DNA of 8,544 nt from Nitrospirales bacterium (GCA_013817135.1 JACDDF010000064.1:1-8544), one strand, 5' to 3'. Positions 1 through 7,062 are shown, counted from the stretch's first letter. Notes: generated by a model from the sequence alone, not told the origin. Program-made: numbers and translations.

Positions 1-168
1 ATGCCTCAGAGCGACGATGATGCTGCCAAACAAGAAGGTGGCAATGCCCATGTCGGTGAGGGCATCAGTCATCTCGGCGAAGCGGTGGACCATGGCAAAC
101 AGGGGCACGGCGAGGTCGCGGGCGAGCATAGGCAGGAAGCCTTGAAGCATCTCCAACAGGGCCATTAA
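1..168 (+). CDS. smbP: SmbP-like small metal-binding protein, C-terminal part (5' truncated by window edge)
   Basis: The frame is open from the first base and ends at TAA 166-168, giving 55 residues. Seven histidines sit with striking regularity: residues 17, 24 and 31 are seven apart, 36, 43 and 50 are again seven apart, and 55 closes the chain. This is two His-lined amphipathic helices, as in the periplasmic SmbP of Nitrosomonas europaea, which binds Cu(II) and other divalent metals. The motifs GGNAHVGEGISHL and QEALKHL match what I remember of the last third of SmbP. The family normally has an N-terminal signal peptide and two more His-rich helices, which would lie left of the window, so the ATG at position 1 is probably internal. 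It is the only clear gene on the plus strand and converges on the receptor gene. A role in periplasmic metal buffering is inferred from the family. Confidence 0.82.
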   Translation: MPQSDDDAAKQEGGNAHVGEGISHLGEAVDHGKQGHGEVAGEHRQEALKHLQQGH

Positions 169-190
169 ATCCATCTCATTTTCAGAGGTG

Positions 191-224
191 AAAAGGCGGG
201 TCACATCTTGTGAACCGCCTTTTT
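191..224 (+). terminator. Rho-independent terminator after smbP, possibly bidirectional
   Basis: A 14-bp stem (191-204 paired with 210-223) has a single G/A mismatch and a 5-base loop ATCTT. It is followed on the plus strand by a T run (220-224). The left arm begins with AAAA, so the minus-strand transcript would also end in a U run. It begins 22 bases after the smbP stop and could serve the convergent receptor transcript as well. Confidence 0.85.
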
Positions 225-399
225 GGCTTTTGATGGAAAATCGAGAGGAAGGGTTGGGTAGGCGATACCTGGTTCCATCCCGATCGTGCCTTCCGTACAT
301 ATGGGAGGCAGGCCAATCGGGTTGCAATCTGCCAGGTGAGGGGGGCACTCTGGGCTCCCTCACCCATGACCTACCATACGATAAAAATCATTGAATATA
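225..399. other. Convergent intergenic gap between smbP and the receptor gene
   Basis: No credible gene is visible in this gap between two converging genes. The short open frames crossing it have no family resemblance or ribosome binding site. The only notable structure is the hairpin at 335-364. Confidence 0.5.
335..364 (-). terminator. Possible terminator hairpin downstream of the TonB-dependent receptor
   Basis: A perfect 8-bp GC-rich stem (GGTGAGGG 335-342 with CCCTCACC 357-364) encloses a 14-base loop and lies 36 bases past the receptor stop codon. Neither strand has a T run next to it, so it may be only a 3'-end stabilising structure, with termination at 191-224. Confidence 0.3.
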
Positions 400-2715
400 T
401 TAGAACACCCCGATTGTCACGCCTCCATAGAATGAGCGGCCATACCCGGCAAAGAACAGCTGCTTATTGGCATCGGGTGTCGAGTCCGACACGACTTGAC
501 CGGAAGCCGCGTAGGTTTTATCCGCGATGTTGTTCACTTCGAAAAAGAATTTGGCAAAGCGAATCCAATCATTGTTGAAGGTAAAGGTCTTGTGAAGATT
601 GACGTTCAGGATCCAGTAGGAGGGAATTCCCACGGTATTGGCATTGTTCAGGGTATAGCTATTGTAATAATTGGACTCGACCCAGGCTCCCCAATTGTTC
701 TTTGCATCATCATACATGACCTTCATGTTGAGGACATCGCTTGGAACGTTGGGGACGTCATTACCGTCCTGTTTGACATCGGTGGCCACGCCATTTACCA
801 GATACCGGTCTGTGAAATTGATGTACTTGGCATCAATGTGCGTGTACGCACCGTGAAATTGCCAACCGGGTATCGGTCGCCAATCCGCGGAGACCTCGAC
901 ACCCCGATATTCCGAAGAGTCGGCATTGATGGAGGCCGTATTCCCACCTGAAATGGTTTGCGAAATAATTTCATCGCGAAAGAAGATCCAGAATCCCACA
1001 AGTTGCATATTGAAGGTTTCATGAAGCTGGGCTTCGTGGCCGAATTCCACATTCACATTTTTTTGGGGCTTCAAGCCAAAATTGGAGCCGGGAAGACCCG
1101 TGACGGGGTTTCGGGTTAAATTACTGAATTGCGGAATGCCATACCCGGTGGACCCTCTGACCCAATGCCGAAAGCCTGCTCGGGGTTTCCACGTCAGTGA
1201 CATTTCAGGAGCCCAGTTATAGTAGGTTTTTGTGGTGCTGGGACGGCTGGAGACCACCCCATTCGTATAATTAATCGTCTGGATGCTCACCATTGACTGT
1301 TCGAATCCCAGGCCGCCGGCCAGGGTCCATTCCGGTAAGAATGTCAGCTCTTCCCGGAATCGTCCCCCGATATTTCGAATGGTTCCCCGGTTATTCTGGA
1401 TCAAGTTGCCTCGCGTGCCTTGGCCGTCATCCAAATTTTGGAAGGTTTGACCCTCCTGCTCCATATTGTTGATGAAGAACCCGAGGTAGCTGTTCAACGG
1501 CATCCCGGAGACCTGCCCGGTGTGGCGCAAATCGGTATAATGTTTCCAATTGGTATTCACATTATCGAAGATTTGATTGAAATATTGGTTGATATCCTTG
1601 ACGTCATAATCCCCTTCCGTCGTTAAGATGAGGTCGGGAGTCAACTCCCGTTCATACATCAACCCGATGATGGTGCGGCGGTCAAGACGAGCTTGATCTC
1701 TGGCGTCCGTTCCCGTTCCTGCCTGACGATCATTTTTATTAAATTGACTTTTGGTGAGCCGGGTCGGCACGTTTGTATCCAGCCAATTGGTCATGGCTTT
1801 GACGTACAGATTTTGTTTGTCGTCGATGGTGAAGCGGAAATTCAAATTCAACGTCTGGGTATTATATCCACTGTGATGGATGAACCCGTTCTCAGCCACG
1901 TTACTGGCAAACATCGACACGTCCAGATTTTTGTATTGTGTGCCTAGGGCGACCGCTTGTTTGTTAAACCCGTAGGATCCTCCGCTAAAGAAGCTCTCGA
2001 CTCCCTGGATGTCGCTGCCCCGCCTGGTTCTAAAATGCACGACCCCGCCGAGAGCATAATTGTCATACAGTGAGGACGCAGCTCCCCGGATCACTTCGGT
2101 CGACCTCATGAACCACGGGTCTTGGATATCGAGTCGGGACAATCCGTCTGACTGCGTTTGCTGAAATCCATCTTCATAGACTTTGATATCCCGGATGGCG
2201 AAGGACGTTTTCACTCCCGAGCCTCGAATGGAAATACTGAAGTCTCTTGGGCCGTTGGCCTGTCGGAGCACCACACCGGGAAGAGATTCCATGGATTCTT
2301 TCATGGTTCGGGTTGGTTGTGAATCGGTTTCCGATTGAGGGGTGGAGGACACCGTCAGGCCTTCCGGCCGTTTCAAAATCCGGGTGCTGACGATACTCAT
2401 CTCTTCTAAGGTCTCCACTTCCTCCTCTTGGAGGGTCGCCTGGGTTTGCCGGTGTTCATCTGATTGTAGGGAGGCAGGTGTTTGATCTAAGTCCCTCAGT
2501 TGTTTCCTTATTTCTTCAAGTCGGGCGTTGACGTGATCGAGTTCTCCCTCCAGCTCCTGTTGTTGCTGCAGGAGGAATTCTTGGGACGGGACGGAGCTGT
2601 CACTTGATTCAGCGAAAGTTGGAGTGGAGACGCTAAAAACTGGGGAAACGCTCAAGATTAATACGAAAAAACGCAATGACCAATTCCACGAACAGACCGA
2701 AAGCAGCTGTTTCAC
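400..2715 (-). CDS. TonB-dependent outer-membrane receptor with N-terminal coiled coil
   Basis: The protein has 771 residues, in the normal range for these receptors. Residues 1-35 are a signal peptide (hydrophobic 15-30, likely cut after TFA). Residues 45-75 are rich in Gln, Glu and Leu and look like a short coiled coil. ETLEEMSIVST (101-111) resembles a TonB box. The plug follows: SLPGVVLRQ (144-152), SISIRGSG (160-167) and EVIRGAASSLYDNYALGGV (207-225). The rest is beta-barrel, rich in aromatic residues and ending in phenylalanine, the usual BAM signal. The start is GTG with AAGGAG 8 bases upstream. The mature protein has no cysteine. It lies 179 bases after three tightly coupled genes (BNR protein, TlpA, Cys/His protein) and is probably expressed with them. 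The substrate cannot be read from the sequence; a metal, perhaps copper, is suggested only by the neighbours, and iron chelates or cobalamin remain possible. Confidence 0.95.
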   Translation of the reverse strand: MKQLLSVCSWNWSLRFFVLILSVSPVFSVSTPTFAESSDSSVPSQEFLLQQQQELEGELDHVNARLEEIRKQLRDLDQTPASLQSDEHRQTQATLQEEEVETLEEMSIVSTRILKRPEGLTVSSTPQSETDSQPTRTMKESMESLPGVVLRQANGPRDFSISIRGSGVKTSFAIRDIKVYEDGFQQTQSDGLSRLDIQDPWFMRSTEVIRGAASSLYDNYALGGVVHFRTRRGSDIQGVESFFSGGSYGFNKQAVALGTQYKNLDVSMFASNVAENGFIHHSGYNTQTLNLNFRFTIDDKQNLYVKAMTNWLDTNVPTRLTKSQFNKNDRQAGTGTDARDQARLDRRTIIGLMYERELTPDLILTTEGDYDVKDINQYFNQIFDNVNTNWKHYTDLRHTGQVSGMPLNSYLGFFINNMEQEGQTFQNLDDGQGTRGNLIQNNRGTIRNIGGRFREELTFLPEWTLAGGLGFEQSMVSIQTINYTNGVVSSRPSTTKTYYNWAPEMSLTWKPRAGFRHWVRGSTGYGIPQFSNLTRNPVTGLPGSNFGLKPQKNVNVEFGHEAQLHETFNMQLVGFWIFFRDEIISQTISGGNTASINADSSEYRGVEVSADWRPIPGWQFHGAYTHIDAKYINFTDRYLVNGVATDVKQDGNDVPNVPSDVLNMKVMYDDAKNNWGAWVESNYYNSYTLNNANTVGIPSYWILNVNLHKTFTFNNDWIRFAKFFFEVNNIADKTYAASGQVVSDSTPDANKQLFFAGYGRSFYGGVTIGVF

Positions 2716-2723
2716 GAGATCAA

Positions 2724-2729
2724 CTCCTT
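2724..2729 (-). promoter_or_regulatory. Ribosome binding site fixing the GTG start of the receptor
   Basis: AAGGAG on the minus strand lies 8 bases before GTG 2715-2713. This supports the non-ATG start, which also gives a complete signal peptide. Confidence 0.75.
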
Positions 2730-2731
2730 AC

Positions 2732-2769
2732 AAAAAAAATGGAACAGGCCTAAGCCAACCGGGCCAGGC
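2732..2769 (-). promoter_or_regulatory. Hairpin and T-run in the receptor leader (possible attenuator)
   Basis: On the minus strand GCCT(G)GCC and GGC(TT)AGGC, paired around the loop CGGTT (2748-2769), form a 7-bp stem with a small internal loop. Eight bases later comes an unbroken run of eight T (2739-2732), directly before the ribosome binding site. This resembles a weak terminator or attenuator between the small-protein gene and the receptor. The 8-base separation from stem to T run is longer than usual, so confidence is low. I see no recognised riboswitch. Confidence 0.25.
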
Positions 2770-2894
2770 GCGTTATTAGCACCAAAGACTACGACGTCCT
2801 GACGAAATGTTCGTTGAGACCCGGGCTGGACCTCGGGATCAAGTGGAAGGAGACGTGAATCTCCCGCAACTCATAACGGAGCCATGCGCATCAC

Positions 2895-3233
2895 TTAGGA
2901 GAAAAATGACAGAAAGAAGTGTGGTGGAGCCCTGGCAGATTTATTCGAAAAAGATGGGAGTGAACCAGAAAGGGCATGGAGAGGAAGCACGGCGCCCAAT
3001 GCCTGAAATGGTGAATGCCACGATGGAGAGGTGGTCAGGGAGGTTGACGAAAGTTTTCCGATGTGACAAGCCCAGTTGCAGAGAACCCCATGAAGAGGTT
3101 TCGTCTCGCTGTGATGGGATTCCGGAGAGTCGTGAGAGAGGTCCTGCACGGCCATGCAGGCCGTGGATGCCAGGAGCATGGCGAGAAACAGGCTTGATGT
3201 CAGGAGGGCAATCGGTTGAAGCCGCTGGTGCAT
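2895..3233 (-). CDS. Small exported Cys/His protein of unknown function
   Basis: The protein has 112 residues. Residues 1-29 are a signal peptide: basic start, hydrophobic core 8-24, then STACMA, which could be a signal-peptidase I site or a weak lipobox at Cys26. A His-rich stretch (SHDSPESHHSE, 33-43) leads to HGVLCNWACH (48-57), an HxxxCxxxCH pattern that could bind a metal or form a disulfide. A moderately hydrophobic segment (76-90) and an aromatic tail follow. I do not recognise a named family with certainty; size, export and the Cys/His motif recall DUF2946-type proteins found near metal-related TonB receptors. The ATG follows the TAA of the thioredoxin gene with no base between, and there is no clear Shine-Dalgarno sequence, so translation is probably coupled to it. 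Confidence 0.68.
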   Translation of the reverse strand: MHQRLQPIALLTSSLFLAMLLASTACMAVQDLSHDSPESHHSETKPLHGVLCNWACHIGKLSSTSLTTSPSWHSPFQALGAVLPLHALSGSLPSFSNKSARAPPHFFLSFFS

Positions 3234-3755
3234 TTACTTCGGGTTGAGGAGGTTATGGATGAACGAGACGGATTCAGGGCTATCCCACTCCCTGGGCCCC
3301 ATGATTCGTTGGCTCAGGTGTCCGTGAGTATCCACGATCACCGTTGTGGGCAGATTTCTGACCATGAGTGCTTGAGAGAGTTCTTCCTGTTCATCCAAGA
3401 GGACATCGAAATGCAACTCGAGTTGCTGCCAAAATGCTTCGATTTCTCGTGGACGAATATCGGTGGTAACCGCCAGAATGGCCAATTGGTCTGGAAGGAA
3501 TTTTTGACGAAGACGTTCTAACGATGGCATTTCTTCTTTACAAGGACCACACCAGGTGGCCCAAAAATTCAAGATGAGAACCCGACCGGCTAATTCGTCA
3601 GAATGCACGGGGGTACCCTGGAATGTGCGGAGCTGGATGGCGGGGAGGCTCTGGCTGATATCGACTCGGCTGAGCGTGAAAGGGATAGACGAGGGGTTCC
3701 CCAAGGCAAGGGTTATTCCCATGATCCCTGAAGTAAGGAGCGAAAGCGGTGTCAT
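3234..3755 (-). CDS. TlpA/ResA-like extracytoplasmic thioredoxin
   Basis: The protein has 173 residues. An N-terminal hydrophobic segment (3-19) is a membrane anchor or signal peptide; unusually it has no Lys or Arg before it. The thioredoxin fold follows: LILNFWATWCGPCKEEMPSL (60-79) with active site WCGPC 68-72, then LAVTTD (94-99), then RNLPTTVIVD (133-142) with cis-proline Pro136. This is the AhpC-TSA/Redoxin layout of TlpA and ResA, which reduce disulfides in cytochrome c or Cu-A assembly, or act on metal chaperones. I chose the ATG at 3755, which shares ATGA with the stop of the BNR gene; a longer frame opens at 3821 but would overlap that gene by 70 bases and adds no better signal. Its neighbours carry paired cysteines, so they are plausible substrates; this is inference. 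Confidence 0.92.
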   Translation of the reverse strand: MTPLSLLTSGIMGITLALGNPSSIPFTLSRVDISQSLPAIQLRTFQGTPVHSDELAGRVLILNFWATWCGPCKEEMPSLERLRQKFLPDQLAILAVTTDIRPREIEAFWQQLELHFDVLLDEQEELSQALMVRNLPTTVIVDTHGHLSQRIMGPREWDSPESVSFIHNLLNPK

Positions 3756-5041
3756 GGTTTGGGAGGTAACTGAGCCATCCGCGAGGTGGGAAAAGAAAGA
3801 GGATGGACCACTGTACTCCATCCCGGGAAAGCCACTTGCTCTGACCAGGCAATGACGGCCTGTCCCGCGTCATTCAATGCCACAGCAGGACTTTTGGCTT
3901 TTTTCTCATTCACCTTTTTCGGGGCACTGAATGTCTGCCCTCTGTCGAGGGAATAGGTGAACACGACTTCGCGTCGCACCGGAGATTGTTCTTCCCATGA
4001 GACGAGTAGATGGCCTGCCTGATTCACAGCCATTTGAGGATGATCCGGAAACGTGCCTTTCGACATGTTCAACAAGCGCCGGGGGGTAAAGGTTTTTCCC
4101 TGATCATCGGAGTACGCCAGATACACACCGGGAGTGTCATCGGGGCCCTCCGTGTACCAGGTGACATAAAGGCGTCCTTCCTGATCGACTCCCATGGTGG
4201 CGGGACGATGGGGACAGCCCTCGAAGACCCATTGATCATGGCCAACGATGACCGGGGGAGAAAACGATTTCCCATTATCCATGGAACGAGACACGACCGT
4301 TTCCCGAACCGCTCCGGATAAGACCTTTCGCCAGGCGAGATAGACGGTGCCATCAAAGGCCGTTGTCAAATGTGTCCGGCAGCAGACACAACTGGAATCG
4401 TCAATTTTCAGGTTGAGGGAAAGGGTGTTGCCCTGATCCTGGGAAACGACGGTATAGGTGGCCGGATCTTTTTTTCCTTCCCGGGCATCAAGCCAGGAAA
4501 TATGAACAGAACCATTCGGGCTCACGGTCATATTGTCAAATGAATGGCCGGTGACGGTTTCGTCGTCGTTGACTTGAACGGGGGGAAGAAAGGTCTTGCC
4601 CCCATCAACAGATCGGCTCAGGAGAAGAAGGTTGGCAAACGGTTTTCCGTCGGCATTCGGATGAGGGGTGGTCCAGGTGATGTAGACATCGTTTGTGTGC
4701 CCTAACGCCAGGGCCGGTGGTTCGTGGAGGGAAGTGGCGGGAGGACTGGATGGATTGACTTTGGTTGGTTCGGGATACTGTTCCTGCTGAGGTGGAACCT
4801 TGAGATAGAAGACGCCCCGCTCTTCCTGCTTTTCTCCACCCCAGGCGAGGTGCAGCGTCCCGTCTGTACCCAGTTGGGCCATGGGGCCGGTGGTTTGCAT
4901 ACCCTTATGGTCGATGATGTGTTTAGCCCCAGCCTGAACCAACGAAACGGATTGTTCCGCCCAGAGGACTCCGGATAGTAACCCTCCCAGGCCTATCGAA
5001 AGAAGCACGGAAGTGGATCCAAAAAGTACGGATTTTATCAT
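3752..5041 (-). CDS. Secreted BNR/Asp-box repeat protein (sialidase-like fold) with CxCC motif
   Basis: The protein has 429 residues with a signal peptide (1-28, cleaved after LWA). At least five Asp boxes of the SxDxGxTF type mark beta-propeller blades: SVDGGKTF 144-151, SQDQGNT 200-206, SMDNGKSF 253-260, SDDQGKTF 311-318, SLDRGQTF 364-371. Each is followed by a conserved blade strand ending in W (ITW, ISW, LAW, VTW, VSW). Two cysteine sites stand out: SSCVCCRTHL (216-225) and EGCPHRPA (274-281). I find no FRIP/YRIP arginine motif, so true sialidase activity is doubtful; the name sialidase would rest on fold alone. The frame can be extended to 5128, but the ATG at 5041 is chosen because GGAGG lies 5 bases before it and a clean signal peptide begins there. 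It is the first gene of the coupled block leading to TlpA. Confidence 0.88.
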   Translation of the reverse strand: MIKSVLFGSTSVLLSIGLGGLLSGVLWAEQSVSLVQAGAKHIIDHKGMQTTGPMAQLGTDGTLHLAWGGEKQEERGVFYLKVPPQQEQYPEPTKVNPSSPPATSLHEPPALALGHTNDVYITWTTPHPNADGKPFANLLLLSRSVDGGKTFLPPVQVNDDETVTGHSFDNMTVSPNGSVHISWLDAREGKKDPATYTVVSQDQGNTLSLNLKIDDSSCVCCRTHLTTAFDGTVYLAWRKVLSGAVRETVVSRSMDNGKSFSPPVIVGHDQWVFEGCPHRPATMGVDQEGRLYVTWYTEGPDDTPGVYLAYSDDQGKTFTPRRLLNMSKGTFPDHPQMAVNQAGHLLVSWEEQSPVRREVVFTYSLDRGQTFSAPKKVNEKKAKSPAVALNDAGQAVIAWSEQVAFPGWSTVVHPLSFPTSRMAQLPPKP

Positions 5042-5046
5042 GTGTG

Positions 5047-5051
5047 CCTCC
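5047..5051 (-). promoter_or_regulatory. Ribosome binding site deciding the BNR protein start
   Basis: GGAGG on the minus strand is followed by CACAC and ATG 5041-5039. It picks this start over the upstream in-frame ATG at 5128, which would add 29 residues ahead of the signal peptide. Confidence 0.75.
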
Positions 5052-5689
5052 ACGGAAGTTCGAATCGATGATGAAAAAAGACGTGTATGAAACCAAAAGT
5101 TTAGAGAGATTATTTGTAGCAAAAGCATGAATAGCTACGCCACTTTTAGAGTGATGAATTCCGGCTATATCCGCAACAGATGCATACGGATGCTACAGTT
5201 TTTCATCCAAGCGAGAAACGTAATGAATATAAAATATTTCCAGACGTTTCTGGGACGTGGTTTTCAGGCTTCTCTCTCAAACCCAAATCAATGAGCTTAA
5301 GGAGGCAAGCGACGCAGAATAAACTTCTCAATAAGGAGGATGGATATCAGGGAAGCTGTAAATAGGGGAAGGTAGAGACCGAAGAACAGGAGGCAGATGA
5401 TGAATCTGATTGAAAATGGCTGTGTCGGAGGTAAGGGAGGAGCGCTCAAAAGTCCTAAAGGACGCCGACGTCACCAATGAGAATGCCGCTTGCTACGAGA
5501 ACGGGGAAACCCCAGTCAGCGAATATCCCCAATACCACATTGGGCCCACCAAAAAATTGCCCATCATAAGCCGCGACATCCAAGCCAATTATCCGGTCCA
5601 AAAATGACGGTCCTCAAATTTTTCCATTTAAGAACGACTTTCGACTTCTGATCTACGGACGTATGCCGATGCTTGCTACATGGAGGCGG

Positions 5690-5723
5690 TTCAATGGCCC
5701 TATGGTTATTGATCACCATTGAA
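5690..5723. repeat. Inverted repeat, 8-bp arms
   Basis: TTCAATGG (5690-5697) and CCATTGAA (5716-5723) form perfect arms around an 18-base spacer that includes TGATCA. Neither strand has a T run after it, so it is not a standard terminator. It could be a regulator site or a structured 3' region of the VKOR transcript. Confidence 0.4.
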
Positions 5724-5802
5724 TGACTTCCCTGCTTAGTCCAGTTTTTCAACCGCCTGCCAGAATTCCGGAATGAGCGGAAGCCGGTAGGGAACGAATA
5801 AG

Positions 5803-5820
5803 AGAAACCATGAGGCTTCT
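5803..5820 (-). terminator. Weak terminator-like hairpin after the VKOR gene
   Basis: On the minus strand AGAAGCC (5820-5814) pairs with GGTTTCT (5809-5803), including one G-T pair, around the loop TCAT. It is followed by TCTTATTCGTT and begins 20 bases past the stop codon. The stem is short and the T run broken, so this is only a candidate. Confidence 0.3.
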
Positions 5821-5840
5821 GAAAGGCGTTGCGGGAACTT

Positions 5841-6728
5841 CTACTCCTGCCAGTTGAATCCGGAGGCCCGTGCCAATTCCTGTGGGGTCTTGAGTCCGGT
5901 TAACCGTCGTTCCCCAATAACCCAGGTGGGATACGTTTTGATATCGGCCTTGACGCAGGGGGCGGTGAGAGCGCTTCCCCTTCCGCCGGAACTGCATTCC
6001 ACATAGGGGAGCCGTTTCTCGGATGAAAGAAATTCGGCTTTCTGTTCCTGGCAGCGGGGGCACCAGTAGGCGCCATAAAACTTGGCACCGGTTTCATTGA
6101 GGTGGATGGCCAGTGCCTGCAGTTGCGGGTCTTCAGGACCTGCCGCCGGGTCAAACCAACCACTATAATGCAGGTGAAGCACCCCGACGATGAGCAGTCC
6201 GATCACGACAGCCTCTTTCAGCGACTTCCCCCAATTAAGAGGACGTTGAACGAGAGATAGACCAAGTATGGTCGTGATGATGGCAAATGAAGTCAGGCAA
6301 TATGGACAGGTGGCTTCGATCTCCACGACCGAGACCACGGTCAAGTAGGCGCTGACAGCGAATCCGCTCATGGCCACGTAAATCAACGCAGATCCGCTAC
6401 CGGGCTTGCCACGGCCGGACCACGCCAACACCGCGATCACCACATAAGTGAACAAACCCCATAAGGCCATGGGAATGCCAAGAAAGGTTGCCCAACGGCT
6501 GCTCTGTACGATGTCGCAACCGGAACCCTCGCTGCAAAATGCCGGGTGAACTTCGAATGAGGCGGAGTACGTGAGATACGTGGTCAAGAGAATTCCTGCC
6601 ACAGCCAGGGTGAGAATCAGGAGGTTTAGGGCGGTTCTCGACCCTGATGGTAGGAGAGAGGGAGCCTTCGATATATTTCGAGAGGTACCCGAGCTCACTG
6701 ATTGTGGACGATGTTTAGACTTTGCCAT
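5841..6728 (-). CDS. VKOR-thioredoxin fusion (disulfide-bond-forming membrane protein)
   Basis: The protein has 295 residues. A cytoplasmic N-tail (1-32) is followed by several transmembrane helices (about 33-55, 80-103, 113-135, 145-160, 172-187). The VKOR loop pair is Cys65 and Cys71 (CSEGSGCDIV) with Ser77 nearby, and the quinone-side active site is CPYC 141-144. After a linker the periplasmic thioredoxin-like domain carries GAYWCPRCQEQK (219-230) with active site CPRC 223-226, two further cysteines (245, 258) and the cis-proline motif TYPTW (265-269). This is the layout of bacterial VKOR-Trx fusions, which replace DsbB and DsbA: the soluble domain oxidises exported proteins and VKOR passes electrons to quinone. 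AAGAGGA 5 bases before the ATG supports the start. It stands alone between two long gaps. The neighbouring exported proteins with clustered cysteines are possible clients, which is inference. Confidence 0.95.
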   Translation of the reverse strand: MAKSKHRPQSVSSGTSRNISKAPSLLPSGSRTALNLLILTLAVAGILLTTYLTYSASFEVHPAFCSEGSGCDIVQSSRWATFLGIPMALWGLFTYVVIAVLAWSGRGKPGSGSALIYVAMSGFAVSAYLTVVSVVEIEATCPYCLTSFAIITTILGLSLVQRPLNWGKSLKEAVVIGLLIVGVLHLHYSGWFDPAAGPEDPQLQALAIHLNETGAKFYGAYWCPRCQEQKAEFLSSEKRLPYVECSSGGRGSALTAPCVKADIKTYPTWVIGERRLTGLKTPQELARASGFNWQE

Positions 6729-7062
6729 TGCAATCCTCTTTGAAAATGAACTTCTAACGTTTCTTTTTGAGAATAGGGGAATGTATCAGAAAGTCATAGG
6801 ATTACGGGAGGCCTAGTACTAAGTGGATAGTGCAGCTGGTCCATTATAAGCCCAATGGAGGTTTGTGAGAGGCTAGAGGCACCTGCTTATTTCTTGTGTC
6901 GTTCCCAGGAGGTCCAGAAAATTCAACGCGGATTGTAAGAGAGAGAAGGCACTGCTCCCGATGACTTTTGAGATAGTAAAACGCGGTGGGATAGGTTGGC
7001 CTGTTCTCAAAAATTTCAGGATGGGGATAGAGGAGGTTGACGTTCATATTGGAAAAGAAGTC

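Larger units (their letters stand above)
5042..5840. other. Long intergenic region between the VKOR gene and the BNR gene
   Basis: About 800 bases hold no convincing gene. They should contain the promoter of the BNR-TlpA block (right of 5041), but I find no good -35/-10 pair. The plus strand from about 5280 to 5450 is purine-rich and carries three Shine-Dalgarno-like sequences: AAGGAGG near 5299 and 5332, and AGGAGG at 5388-5393. The last precedes a 27-codon frame (5397-5480) overlapped by a 64-codon frame starting at ATG 5416; neither resembles a family I know. Small perfect hairpins occur at 5452-5463 (GTCCT/AGGAC) and 5528-5544 (CCCAAT/ATTGGG), and a longer inverted repeat at 5690-5723. 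Confidence 0.5.

Noticed and set aside
336..951. Plus-strand open frames opposite the receptor gene (such as 496-951)
   Set aside because: They mirror the receptor, which has a full domain order and ribosome binding site; the opposite-strand translations show no domain.
2807..3521. Plus-strand frames opposite the small protein and TlpA genes (2807-3247, 3216-3521)
   Set aside because: The minus strand has a clear WCGPC thioredoxin and coupled gene junctions; the plus-strand translations match nothing.
3756..3821. Longer TlpA start at 3821
   Set aside because: It would overlap the BNR gene by 70 bases and adds 22 residues without a signal; the ATGA junction start at 3755 is simpler.
5042..5128. 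Longer BNR protein start at 5128
   Set aside because: The signal peptide and GGAGG both point to ATG 5041.
5564..5752. Minus-strand 62-residue frame in the VKOR-BNR gap
   Set aside because: No ribosome binding site, signal or recognisable motif; composition looks random.
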